Shown here piece after piece: positions 34,378 through 41,435 of a stretch of DNA of 64,000 nucleotides (positions within the stretch are counted from its first letter, which is position 1; every line of letters begins with the position of its first letter). A program made the position numbers and the translations under genes. The notes under the pieces were generated by a model. It made no database searches. It was not told the DNA's origin and saw nothing but the letters and a program-made list of their open reading frames with translations. Source of the stretch: Castellaniella sp049673105 (GTDB lineage: Bacteria; Pseudomonadota; Gammaproteobacteria; Burkholderiales; Burkholderiaceae_B); the NCBI RefSeq assembly GCF_049673105.1, contig NZ_JBATXG010000006.1, positions 176,537-240,536 on the forward strand, written 5' to 3'.

Positions 34378-36357
34378 TCAGGCGGCGCCATCGTCGGCAC
34401 CGCCCCATTCCTCCAGCCATGCCTGGAACATCAACACTCCCCACAGGTGGTACTGCCAATTGCGGCGGCCCGCCAGATGCTCATCCCATTTTTTCCGGAT
34501 GGGTTCCGGGCGGAAAAAGCCTTCTCGCCGCAGACGCGAGGCGTCCAGCAGCTGTTCCGCCCAGTCGCGCAGAGGGCCGCGCAGCCAACTGCCGACCGGC
34601 ACGCCAAAACCCATCTTGGGCCGTTCGATCAATTCCCTGGGCACATGCCGGTACAGCACCTGGCGCAAAATCCATTTGGCGGCGCCGTCGCGCAGTTTCA
34701 GGGATTGCGGCAACTGCCAGGCAAATTCCACCACCTCATGATCCAGAAAGGGCACACGGCTTTCCAGCGATACCCCCATTGCCGCCCGATCCACCTTGGC
34801 CAGGATGTCGTCGGGCAGATAGACCAGCGCATCCAGCGCCATCAGGCGTTGCATCGGGTCCAGGCCGTCCAGCGCCGGCGGCTGTCCATTCAGATAGGTC
34901 ATGGGTTCACGTCCACCGATCACAAGATCGGCGGGATCCCAGCGGGAAATCGATTCCAGATACAGCTCGTCGATACGCCGGGCAGCCAGCATGCCGGCGC
35001 CCTGATGCAGCTTTTCGCCCAGATGGGCGCGCCGCAACGAAGCCGGCATCAAAGGACGCGCAGGCCCCAACACCGCCTGCCAGGCCGCCGGCGACAGGCT
35101 GCGCATCCCGGCAGCCGCCACGCGGCGCAGCCCGTACGGCAGGCGCGCCACCTGCGCCCAGCGCCGGCTGTTGCGCGCATAGCGGCCATAACCGGCAAAC
35201 AGTTCATCGCCCGCATCACCCGACAGCGACACCGTCACCTGCCGGCGCGCCAGTTGCGACACCAGAAAGGTCGGAATCTGCGACGAATCGGCAAAAGGCT
35301 CGCAGTACAGGCGAGGCAAACCGGGAATGACATCCAGCGCCTGCTGCGCAGTGACATAGAGTTCGGTGTGATCGGTACCCAGATGCCGCGCCACGGCCTT
35401 GGCATGCTCGGCCTCGTTGTAGGCGTCTTCGCGGAAACCGATGGAAAAGGTCTTCACCCGGCGGCTGGATTGCGCCTGCATCAGAGCCACCACCGTGGAA
35501 GAATCAATCCCGCCCGACAGAAAAGCGCCCAGCGGCACGTCGGCCATCATCTGCCGGCCCACGGCGGACATCAGCAGATCTTCCAGCGCATCGGTAGCCT
35601 GCTCGGCAGAACCGGCAAACGGCGCCCGGACGCCCGCGACGGCGACATCCGCCAAGGACCAATAGCTCTCGATCCGCGGTTCGCGCTGGCGCTGGGAAAC
35701 CGTCAACAAGCAAGCCGCCGGCAGCTTGCGAATTCCCTGATAGATGGAATGCGGCGCCGGAATATAGTTGTGGCGCATCAGCAGGCACAAAGCATCCCGG
35801 TCGATCGCCGCCGCGAAACGCGGGTGCGCCCGCAGCGCCTTCAGTTCCGAACCAAACAGAAAGCAGGCGGCATCCCCCTGCCCTTGCCAACCGTAGTACA
35901 GCGGCTTTTCCCCCAGGCGGTCCCGCCCCAGGGTCAAGGTCTGATCCTGGCGGTCCCAGACGGCAAATGCAAACATGCCCGTGCAACGTTCGACCGTCGC
36001 CCGGATGCCCCAGGCAAGAAAACCCGCCAGCAGCGTTTCCGTGTCGGAATGGCCGCGCCAGGCCAGCGCACCGGCAGCATCCAGTTCCCGCCGCAAGTCC
36101 AGGTGGTTATAGATTTCGCCATTGAAGACGATCATGTAGCGGCCCGACGCGCAGGCCATGGGCTGATGGCCGGCGGGCGACAGATCCAGAATCGACAGAC
36201 GCCTGTGGGCCAAACCGATGCCGGTCTCGTCCGACCAGGCCCCGGCGTCATCCGGCCCGCGCGACACGATGGTGTCAGCCATGCGTTCCAGCACGGCGTT
36301 CGCCGCAGCCCGGTCGCTGCCCCGCACGCTATTCAGAAATCCTGCCAACCCGCACAT
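34378..36357 (-). CDS. asnB: Glutamine-hydrolysing asparagine synthase-like protein
   Basis: Class II glutamine amidotransferase fused to an asparagine synthetase domain, 659 residues. MCGLAGF gives the N-terminal nucleophile Cys2; RRLSILDLSPAGHQPM and FNGEIYNHLDLR are glutaminase-domain blocks; the synthetase PP-loop is SGGIDSSTVV and GDAGDELFAGYGRY follows. This subtype (AsnB/WbpS-like, over 600 residues) often amidates sugars or modified amino acids in cell-surface polysaccharide clusters, but no such cluster is present here. A free-asparagine role is equally possible. Confidence 0.88.
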   Translation of the reverse strand: MCGLAGFLNSVRGSDRAAANAVLERMADTIVSRGPDDAGAWSDETGIGLAHRRLSILDLSPAGHQPMACASGRYMIVFNGEIYNHLDLRRELDAAGALAWRGHSDTETLLAGFLAWGIRATVERCTGMFAFAVWDRQDQTLTLGRDRLGEKPLYYGWQGQGDAACFLFGSELKALRAHPRFAAAIDRDALCLLMRHNYIPAPHSIYQGIRKLPAACLLTVSQRQREPRIESYWSLADVAVAGVRAPFAGSAEQATDALEDLLMSAVGRQMMADVPLGAFLSGGIDSSTVVALMQAQSSRRVKTFSIGFREDAYNEAEHAKAVARHLGTDHTELYVTAQQALDVIPGLPRLYCEPFADSSQIPTFLVSQLARRQVTVSLSGDAGDELFAGYGRYARNSRRWAQVARLPYGLRRVAAAGMRSLSPAAWQAVLGPARPLMPASLRRAHLGEKLHQGAGMLAARRIDELYLESISRWDPADLVIGGREPMTYLNGQPPALDGLDPMQRLMALDALVYLPDDILAKVDRAAMGVSLESRVPFLDHEVVEFAWQLPQSLKLRDGAAKWILRQVLYRHVPRELIERPKMGFGVPVGSWLRGPLRDWAEQLLDASRLRREGFFRPEPIRKKWDEHLAGRRNWQYHLWGVLMFQAWLEEWGGADDGAA

Positions 36358-36500
36358 CCGGCCTTCCCCTTGATTTTCGCGTCCCGACGCTCATGACCGG
36401 CCTGCCCGGATCATCGACGCGACATTTTAAGGCGAATGCGGCTCAGGCATGGCCCCTGCGCGATTCGCCAGCGGACCGTATTCCTGCGTACACTGCCGAC

Positions 36501-37118
36501 ATGCTACGCATCGACAATCTCAGCAAACGCTACGGCGATCATCTGGTCTTCCAAGGGCTGACCCATCAGTTCCCCCCTGGCTGCATAGCGTTTTGCGAGG
36601 AGGACAGCACCGGAAAATCCACCCTGCTGGGCATCGTCGCGGGCCTGATCGCACCGGATACGGGGGACGTATGGATCGACGGCCATTCCCTGACCCTGAC
36701 GCCACAACAAGCCAAAGCCCGCCTGGCCTGGGTGCCCGACGACTGCCTGGCATTCCCCGAACAGACCGGACGCGGATTGCTGGAACAGATCGCTGCGCAA
36801 AAGCGTGTTTCCCTGGACGACACAGCGCTGAATCTGGCGGACCGCCTGGGCCTGACGCCACACCTGGACAAACGCTTTGAACAAATGTCGACCGGCACGC
36901 GCCGCAAAGTCTTTCTGACGGCGGCCGCCCTGGGCGACCCCGCCGTCATCATCGCGGACGGCCCCAGTAATGGCCTGGATGCCAAAGCCTGCGCCGTCCT
37001 GGCCGAGCAGTTCAGGATCTGGGCCCAGGGCCGCGTCGTGCTGTTCGCCAGCCACGACCGTGAACTGGTGCGGGCCTGCGGGGCGCGCATTGTAGACGTG
37101 GCGGCGCTGCTGCGTTAG
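36501..37118 (+). CDS. ABC ATPase-like protein with degraded catalytic motifs
   Basis: Resembles CcmA-type ABC ATPases in overall order, 205 residues. Walker A reads EEDSTGKST, with Glu in place of the first Gly of GxxxxGKS. The signature is MSTGTRRK, as in ABC-2 exporters rather than LSGGQ. Walker B reads VIIADGPSNGLD, with Gly replacing the catalytic Glu (usual DEP). The H-loop His (FASHDRE) is kept. Loss of the catalytic Glu normally abolishes ATP hydrolysis, so this may be a regulatory or dead partner, or a decaying gene. No permease is adjacent. No Shine-Dalgarno precedes the ATG. The frame is intact throughout. Confidence 0.75.
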   Translation: MLRIDNLSKRYGDHLVFQGLTHQFPPGCIAFCEEDSTGKSTLLGIVAGLIAPDTGDVWIDGHSLTLTPQQAKARLAWVPDDCLAFPEQTGRGLLEQIAAQKRVSLDDTALNLADRLGLTPHLDKRFEQMSTGTRRKVFLTAAALGDPAVIIADGPSNGLDAKACAVLAEQFRIWAQGRVVLFASHDRELVRACGARIVDVAALLR

Positions 37119-37150
37119 GCGTCAGCGCTGCCTGAGACCGCCCGTTATGC

Positions 37151-37345
37151 TTATTTAGCCGGCTTGAACGCGGCGACCGTGAGCTGAGCGGCGACTTCGT
37201 CGATATCGTCGATTTCGTCGCCATTGGCCTCGGCTTCTTTCAGGCAATCCCTGATCGCCAGAAACTGCCCGACGACCCTGGCTGCGCGCGCCCGGCTCTT
37301 TTTGCTGATTCTGCTTTCTTTGATCTTGTCCTGCGGTCCTGACAT
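37151..37345 (-). CDS. Small charged protein of unknown function
   Basis: I do not recognise this 64-residue protein. The ATG at 37345 has a GGAGG ribosome site six bases upstream, which supports it over longer readings of the frame. It has a basic N-terminal third (KESRISKKSRARAAR), a central helical part (VGQFLAIRDCLKEAE) and an acidic stretch (NGDEIDDIDE). There are no membrane helices or signal peptide. It lies between the ABC-like gene (convergent) and the AbiE locus. It could be a small regulator; nothing shows this directly. Confidence 0.5.
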   Translation of the reverse strand: MSGPQDKIKESRISKKSRARAARVVGQFLAIRDCLKEAEANGDEIDDIDEVAAQLTVAAFKPAK

Positions 37346-37565
37346 ACGGGCCTCCGTGTGAATGGGTTGGGGGGAGTATGCCATAAGGGGGGAATGCTGC
37401 GGATTGGGGGGGTCATGGGCCTGCGATGACAAGCCATCCCCTACCCTTCGCCAAACTGGCAACAGATCGAAATGCCCTCAACCTGACACAATCCCCAACA
37501 GAAGCCGAGCTGGAAATCGGGTAACCCCATTCAAATACAAATCCATAATCTCCTATAAAAATGTC

Positions 37566-37586
37566 AGAAACTGATGTATAGTTTCT
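37566..37586. promoter_or_regulatory. Inverted repeat at the abiE promoter
   Basis: AGAAACT-GATGTAT-AGTTTCT forms a seven-base dyad with a seven-base spacer and overlaps a TATAGT -10-like hexamer (37577-37582), 18 bases before the antitoxin ATG at 37605. AbiEi antitoxins repress their own operon through inverted repeats in the promoter, so this is the likely operator. The surrounding 130 bases are clearly richer in A+T than the rest of the window. Confidence 0.65.
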
Positions 37587-37604
37587 CTGTCAATGAGGTG
37601 CCTT

Positions 37605-38201
37605 ATGAAATCGCTGCCCAAAGCCATCCTGAAACACGCGCTATCCCTGCCCGAAGGGGGGGTACTGTCGCCCAAAGAGTTCCTGCACCTGGGCAGCCGA
37701 TCCGCCGTAGATCAGGCGTTCTGCCGTTTTGCCAAGGAAGGCAAGCTGCTGCGTGTTGCACGGGGCACCTACACAGCCCCCGTCACTAGCCGTTTCGGCT
37801 CGCGGGCCCCTGCCCCAGAAAAGATCGTCCATGCGCTGGCCGAACACCATGGCGAAGTCGTCGTGTCTCATGGTGCCAGCGCAGCAAACTCGCTAGGGCT
37901 CACACAGCAGGTTCCCATCCGCGAGGTCTATCTCACATCCGGGCGCACGCACAAGCTGCAGCTCGACCACTCTGAAATCCTGGTCAGGCATGCCCCCCGC
38001 TGGATGCTGGCCCTGGGCACACGACAGGCAGGGGCCGCCGTCCGGGCACTGGCCTGGATAGGCCCCGGCCTTGTCCAACAGTCACTGGTTTCGTTGCGGC
38101 AAACTCTGCCTGCTGCAGAATGGCAGGCACTCGCATCTTCGCGGGCCATGCTGCCTGGCTGGATGGCGCAAGCCATCGGCAAGGAAGCCGCTCGTGGCTG
38201 A
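37605..38201 (+). CDS. AbiEi-type (type IV) antitoxin
   Basis: Antitoxin and transcriptional autorepressor of an AbiE system, 198 residues. It has an N-terminal winged-helix domain (SLPEGGVLSPKEFLHLGSRSAVDQ, core VLSPKEFLHLGS, then KEGKLLRVARGTYT) and a C-terminal AbiEi domain (EVVVSHGASAANSLGLT, EVYLTSGRTHKLQL). This layout matches the DUF6088/AbiEi group. GAGGTG lies four bases before the ATG at 37605; an alternative ATG at 37593 adds four residues. Its stop lies inside the start of the toxin gene. The frame is intact, although its toxin partner is truncated. Confidence 0.85.
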   Translation: MKSLPKAILKHALSLPEGGVLSPKEFLHLGSRSAVDQAFCRFAKEGKLLRVARGTYTAPVTSRFGSRAPAPEKIVHALAEHHGEVVVSHGASAANSLGLTQQVPIREVYLTSGRTHKLQLDHSEILVRHAPRWMLALGTRQAGAAVRALAWIGPGLVQQSLVSLRQTLPAAEWQALASSRAMLPGWMAQAIGKEAARG

Positions 38202-38628
38202 CTCCTTCTTCAGCTTGACTGAACAAGACCGGCGCGAGGCACTGGAATATGGCCGCGCCAAAACGGGGCGGCCTGCCCACCTGCTCGAAAAGGATATCTG
38301 GGTCGTCTGGGCACTGGGTGCGATTTTCCGGTCATCGCTTGCAGCGGATCTGACCTTCAAAGGCGGCACCTCGCTATCAAAAGTCTACAAGGTCATCGAT
38401 CGGTTTTCAGAAGACCTGGACCTGACTTACAACATCCGCAAGCTCATTCCCGACCTGATCGGCCAGCATAGCGATCTTCCCGCCAGCCGTAGTCAGGCCA
38501 GCAAATGGACCCAGGCGGTACGGCATCGGCTACCTGAGCGACGAGAACCTGACCACGCTGCAAGCGATCAAAGTTCTGCCCGAACGGACCGTTCAGGACT
38601 ACCGATCCATCTACAACGACATCCGTGA
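38194..38628 (+). pseudogene. Truncated AbiEii/AbiGii nucleotidyltransferase toxin
   Basis: Starts at a GTG (38194) overlapping the antitoxin stop by eight bases, the normal AbiE arrangement. Family motifs are present: FKGGTSLSK (residues 56-63) and FSEDLDL (71-77), the nucleotidyltransferase core. Resemblance ends near residue 115 (AVRHRLPE, about 38540). From there the DNA matches a type I restriction gene in another frame, and this frame reads about 30 unrelated residues to a stop at 38628. Intact toxins have about 300 residues, so more than half is lost and activity is unlikely. Confidence 0.82.
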
Positions 38629-39181
38629 TTGGCAGCGCCGCCAAAAAGACGCTGACGAAGAAGACAAATCCACCATCGACTGGGACGATGTGGTCTTCGA
38701 AGTGGATCTGCTAAAGTCCCAAGAGATCAATCTGGATTACATCCTGGAACTGATCTTCGAAAACAACAAGAAGACGAAGGACAAAGCCGCTTTGGTGGAA
38801 GACACGCGCCGTGTGATCCGCGCCAGCCTGGGCAATCGCGCCAAAGAAAGTTTGGTGGTCGATTTCATCAATCAGACCGACCTGAACCAGATCGACAACA
38901 AAGCCAGCCTGATCGAAGCCTTCTTCACCTTTGCTCAGGCCGAGCAACGACGCGAAGCACAAATGCTGATCCAGGACGAGCAACTGAATGCCGAGGCCGC
39001 CAAGCGCTACATCAGCGCCTCACTGAAGCGCGAATTCGCCAGTGAAAACGGCACAGAACTGAATGCTATCCTGCCCAAGATGAGTCCACTCAATCCGCAG
39101 TACCTGACGAAAAAGCAAGGTGTATTTCAGAAAATCGCCGCCTTCGTGGAAAAATTCAAAGGCGTGGGCGGCCAGATCTAA
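38519..39181 (+). pseudogene. C-terminal remnant of type I restriction HsdR
   Basis: The frame reads YGIGYLSDENLTTLQAIK, then IDWDDVVFEVDLLKSQEIN, and ends LTKKQGVFQKIAAFVEKFKGV before a TAA at 39179. This is the helical C-terminal region of EcoR124-type HsdR, which contacts the methylase core. The nuclease and helicase domains (normally about 800 residues) are missing, and there is no start codon or ribosome site. It is fused out of frame to the truncated toxin. No hsdM or hsdS is present. Confidence 0.82.
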
Positions 39182-39371
39182 CGCGGCCCGTCGATTAATC
39201 CGCCCCCCGCAACTCCAGCCAAATCTACCACCAGTCACCCGGACGCAACTGCTTCCGGGTGACAGCCCCTCCCCTGTCAGTTCCTGAATCGCTAGAGTGG
39301 ACCATGTCATGACCGGGCAATACAAAGAGCCATCCTGATACCATACCCCCATTTCCGCTACGCTAAACCCC

Positions 39372-40166
39372 ATGAAACTCGCCACCTGGAACGTCAATTC
39401 CCTGAATGTCCGCCTGGGGCACGTCATCGATTGGCTGCAGGCCAATCCCGTGGACGCCCTGTGCCTGCAGGAACTGAAGCTGCCCGACGAAAAATTCCCG
39501 CACGCCGCGCTGCAGGACATCGGCTATCACGCCTGCTGGGCGGGGCAAAAGACCTATAACGGCGTGGCCATCATCAGCAAGGCCGAACCGCTGGACGTGC
39601 AGCGCAACATCCCCGGCTATGACGACCCCCAGCAGCGCATCATCGCCGCTACCCTGCCTGATCATCAGGGGCGGCCTGTGCGCATCATCAGCGCCTACTG
39701 CCCCAACGGCCAGGCCGTGGACAGCGACAAATACGCCTACAAGCTGGACTGGTTCGGCGCGCTGCGGCACTGGCTGGATCAGGAAATCAGCGCTCATCCG
39801 GATCTGGCGATTCTGGGGGACTACAACGTGGCCCCGGCGGATGCCGATGTCCACGACCCGGCGGCCTGGGCGGGCGGCATTCTGGTCTCGGACCCCGAAC
39901 GCGCGGCCTTTCAGGACCTGCTGGACCTGGGTTTGAAAGACACCTTCCGCCTGTTCGACCAGCCGCCGAAGATCTTCAGCTGGTGGGATTACCGCATGAT
40001 GTCCTTCCGGCGCAACGCCGGGGTGCGCATCGACCATATTCTGACGACGGCGGATCTGACGGCACGCTGCACTGGCTGCGTGGTGGACAAAGAACCCCGT
40101 GGTTGGGAAAAACCGTCGGATCACGCGCCCGTGGTGGCCGAATTTGCGCCATCCGACCGTCTATAA
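39372..40166 (+). CDS. xthA: Exodeoxyribonuclease III
   Basis: AP endonuclease and 3'-5' exonuclease of base-excision repair, 264 residues. The metal-dependent EEP-fold motifs are in order: ATWNVNSLNVR (Asn), LQELKLPDEKFP (Glu), YCPNGQ, LGDYNVAPADADVHDP (Asp/Asn) and RIDHILTT with the terminal catalytic KPSDHAPV (Asp-His). It follows the decayed defence locus after 190 bases in which I see no gene, and is the first intact housekeeping gene on that side. Confidence 0.95.
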   Translation: MKLATWNVNSLNVRLGHVIDWLQANPVDALCLQELKLPDEKFPHAALQDIGYHACWAGQKTYNGVAIISKAEPLDVQRNIPGYDDPQQRIIAATLPDHQGRPVRIISAYCPNGQAVDSDKYAYKLDWFGALRHWLDQEISAHPDLAILGDYNVAPADADVHDPAAWAGGILVSDPERAAFQDLLDLGLKDTFRLFDQPPKIFSWWDYRMMSFRRNAGVRIDHILTTADLTARCTGCVVDKEPRGWEKPSDHAPVVAEFAPSDRL

Positions 40167-40188
40167 TTGTAGTAAGTATCAACTACAA
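40167..40188. promoter_or_regulatory. Inverted repeat before the gmk operon
   Basis: TTGTAGT-AAGTATCA-ACTACAA is a seven-base dyad with an eight-base spacer. It begins at the last base of a TATAAT hexamer (40162-40167) overlapping the xthA stop, 12 bases before the next ATG. Position at a putative transcript start suggests an operator; the regulator is unknown. Confidence 0.4.
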
Positions 40189-40199
40189 ATCTCATCCTC

Positions 40200-40544
40200 A
40201 TGCCGCTTGACAGCCGATTGATCGCCCACCTGGACCAAGGCATGGTCCTGGACATCACCCTGGAAGACCTGCCTTTCCGCGTCTATGTGGCGCAGCGCCA
40301 GGCTGATGTCGAACAGGTGGCGGATCTGGTGCCGGCGGAACAGTTCCAGGGCGAAGGCGATGTGCACGTGGCGGCGATCCACGATGGCGACGATGCGTCG
40401 GAACAGATTCAGGACGTGCTGTTCAATCTGAATCCAGGCGATGCCATCGTCTTTCTGTGCACCGGGCCGCAGGCCTACGCGGATGCGCTGGCCGAACTGG
40501 GCCAGGCGCCAAGCCCGGATGCGCACGAAGGGGCGCCGCAATGA
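40200..40544 (+). CDS. Conserved-looking protein of unknown function upstream of gmk
   Basis: I do not recognise this 114-residue soluble protein. It is acidic, begins MPLDSRLIAHLDQGMVLDITLE and has an alpha/beta pattern (FRVYVAQRQADVEQVADLV, DAIVFLCTGPQAYADALAEL). There is no signal or membrane segment and no clear Shine-Dalgarno. Its stop overlaps the gmk start in ATGA, which strongly supports translation. The codon pattern matches its neighbours. Confidence 0.7.
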   Translation: MPLDSRLIAHLDQGMVLDITLEDLPFRVYVAQRQADVEQVADLVPAEQFQGEGDVHVAAIHDGDDASEQIQDVLFNLNPGDAIVFLCTGPQAYADALAELGQAPSPDAHEGAPQ

Positions 40545-41203
40545 CGACCGACACGCACACCTCGCCGACTGCCGGCAACCTCTTCATGGTGGTCGCGCCC
40601 AGCGGGGCCGGCAAATCCAGTCTGGTCAATGCCCTGCTGGCCCAGGACGACACCCTGGGCCTGTCGGTTTCTTGCACGACCCGCGACCCCAGGCCCGGCG
40701 AACTCGACGGCGAACACTATCGCTTCGTGTCGACGGATACTTTCCTGGCGCTGCGCGACCGGGGCGACATGCTGGAATGGGCGGAAGTCCACGGGCATTT
40801 CTACGGTACGCCGCGCGACCGGGTCGCCCAGGCGATTGCCGGCGGCACCGACATCATTCTGGAAATCGATTGGCAGGGCGCGCGCCAGGTGCGCCAGCAC
40901 TATCCCCAGGCCATCGGCATCTTCATCCTGCCGCCTTCCATCGAGGCGCTGGAAACCCGGCTGAACAAACGCGGCCAGGACGCCCCCCAGGTCATCGCTC
41001 GCCGTCTGCTGGCGGCTGGCGGCGAAATGGCGCATGCGTCAGACTGCGAATATGTTATTATTAATCAAGACTTTAGCGTCGCGTCACAGCAGTTGCAGGC
41101 AATCGTTGCCGCTGCTCGTCTACGTTATGCGTCGCAATCCGTCCGCCATGCTGATCTATTCATGCAGCTAGGCATCCGCAAACCTTACATCAACGCTAGC
41201 TGA
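40541..41203 (+). CDS. gmk: Guanylate kinase
   Basis: Phosphorylates GMP to GDP with ATP, 220 residues. Walker A is VAPSGAGKSSLVNALL; GMP-binding blocks are VSCTTRDPRPGELDGEHYRFVS (core TTRDPRPGE), EWAEVHGHFYGTPRD and ILEIDWQGARQV. It overlaps the preceding gene by four bases and is followed by rpoZ and spoT, the conserved proteobacterial order. A run of low-GC codons (YVIINQDFS, near 41050) breaks the local composition. Confidence 0.96.
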   Translation: MTTDTHTSPTAGNLFMVVAPSGAGKSSLVNALLAQDDTLGLSVSCTTRDPRPGELDGEHYRFVSTDTFLALRDRGDMLEWAEVHGHFYGTPRDRVAQAIAGGTDIILEIDWQGARQVRQHYPQAIGIFILPPSIEALETRLNKRGQDAPQVIARRLLAAGGEMAHASDCEYVIINQDFSVASQQLQAIVAAARLRYASQSVRHADLFMQLGIRKPYINAS

Positions 41204-41214
41204 TCAGGAAACCT

Positions 41215-41418
41215 ATGGCCCGCATCACCGTCGAAGACTGCCTCGAGCAGATCCCCAACCGCTTTGATCTGACTCTGGCGGCCACCTACCGCGCCCGCGA
41301 ACTGGCCCAGGGCCACGAATCGCGTATCGACAGCCACAACAAACCCACCGTGACCGCCTTGCGCGAAATCGCCCAGGGCCAGGTCGGCGTAGAAATGCTG
41401 CGCAAGGTCCCGACCTGA
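41215..41418 (+). CDS. rpoZ: RNA polymerase omega subunit
   Basis: Small subunit that stabilises beta-prime in RNA polymerase and, in proteobacteria, contributes to the ppGpp-binding site. 67 residues with the family blocks MARITVEDCLEQIPNRFDL, ARELAQGHES and NKPTVTALREIA. It lies between gmk and spoT, the usual order. AGGAA precedes the ATG. Confidence 0.96.
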   Translation: MARITVEDCLEQIPNRFDLTLAATYRARELAQGHESRIDSHNKPTVTALREIAQGQVGVEMLRKVPT

Positions 41419-41435
41419 TCGGATAAGGGCGGCTC

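Noticed and set aside
37463..39371. Insertion sequence or integrase at the defence remnant
   Set aside because: No transposase or integrase frame, terminal inverted repeats or target duplications were found around the truncated genes.
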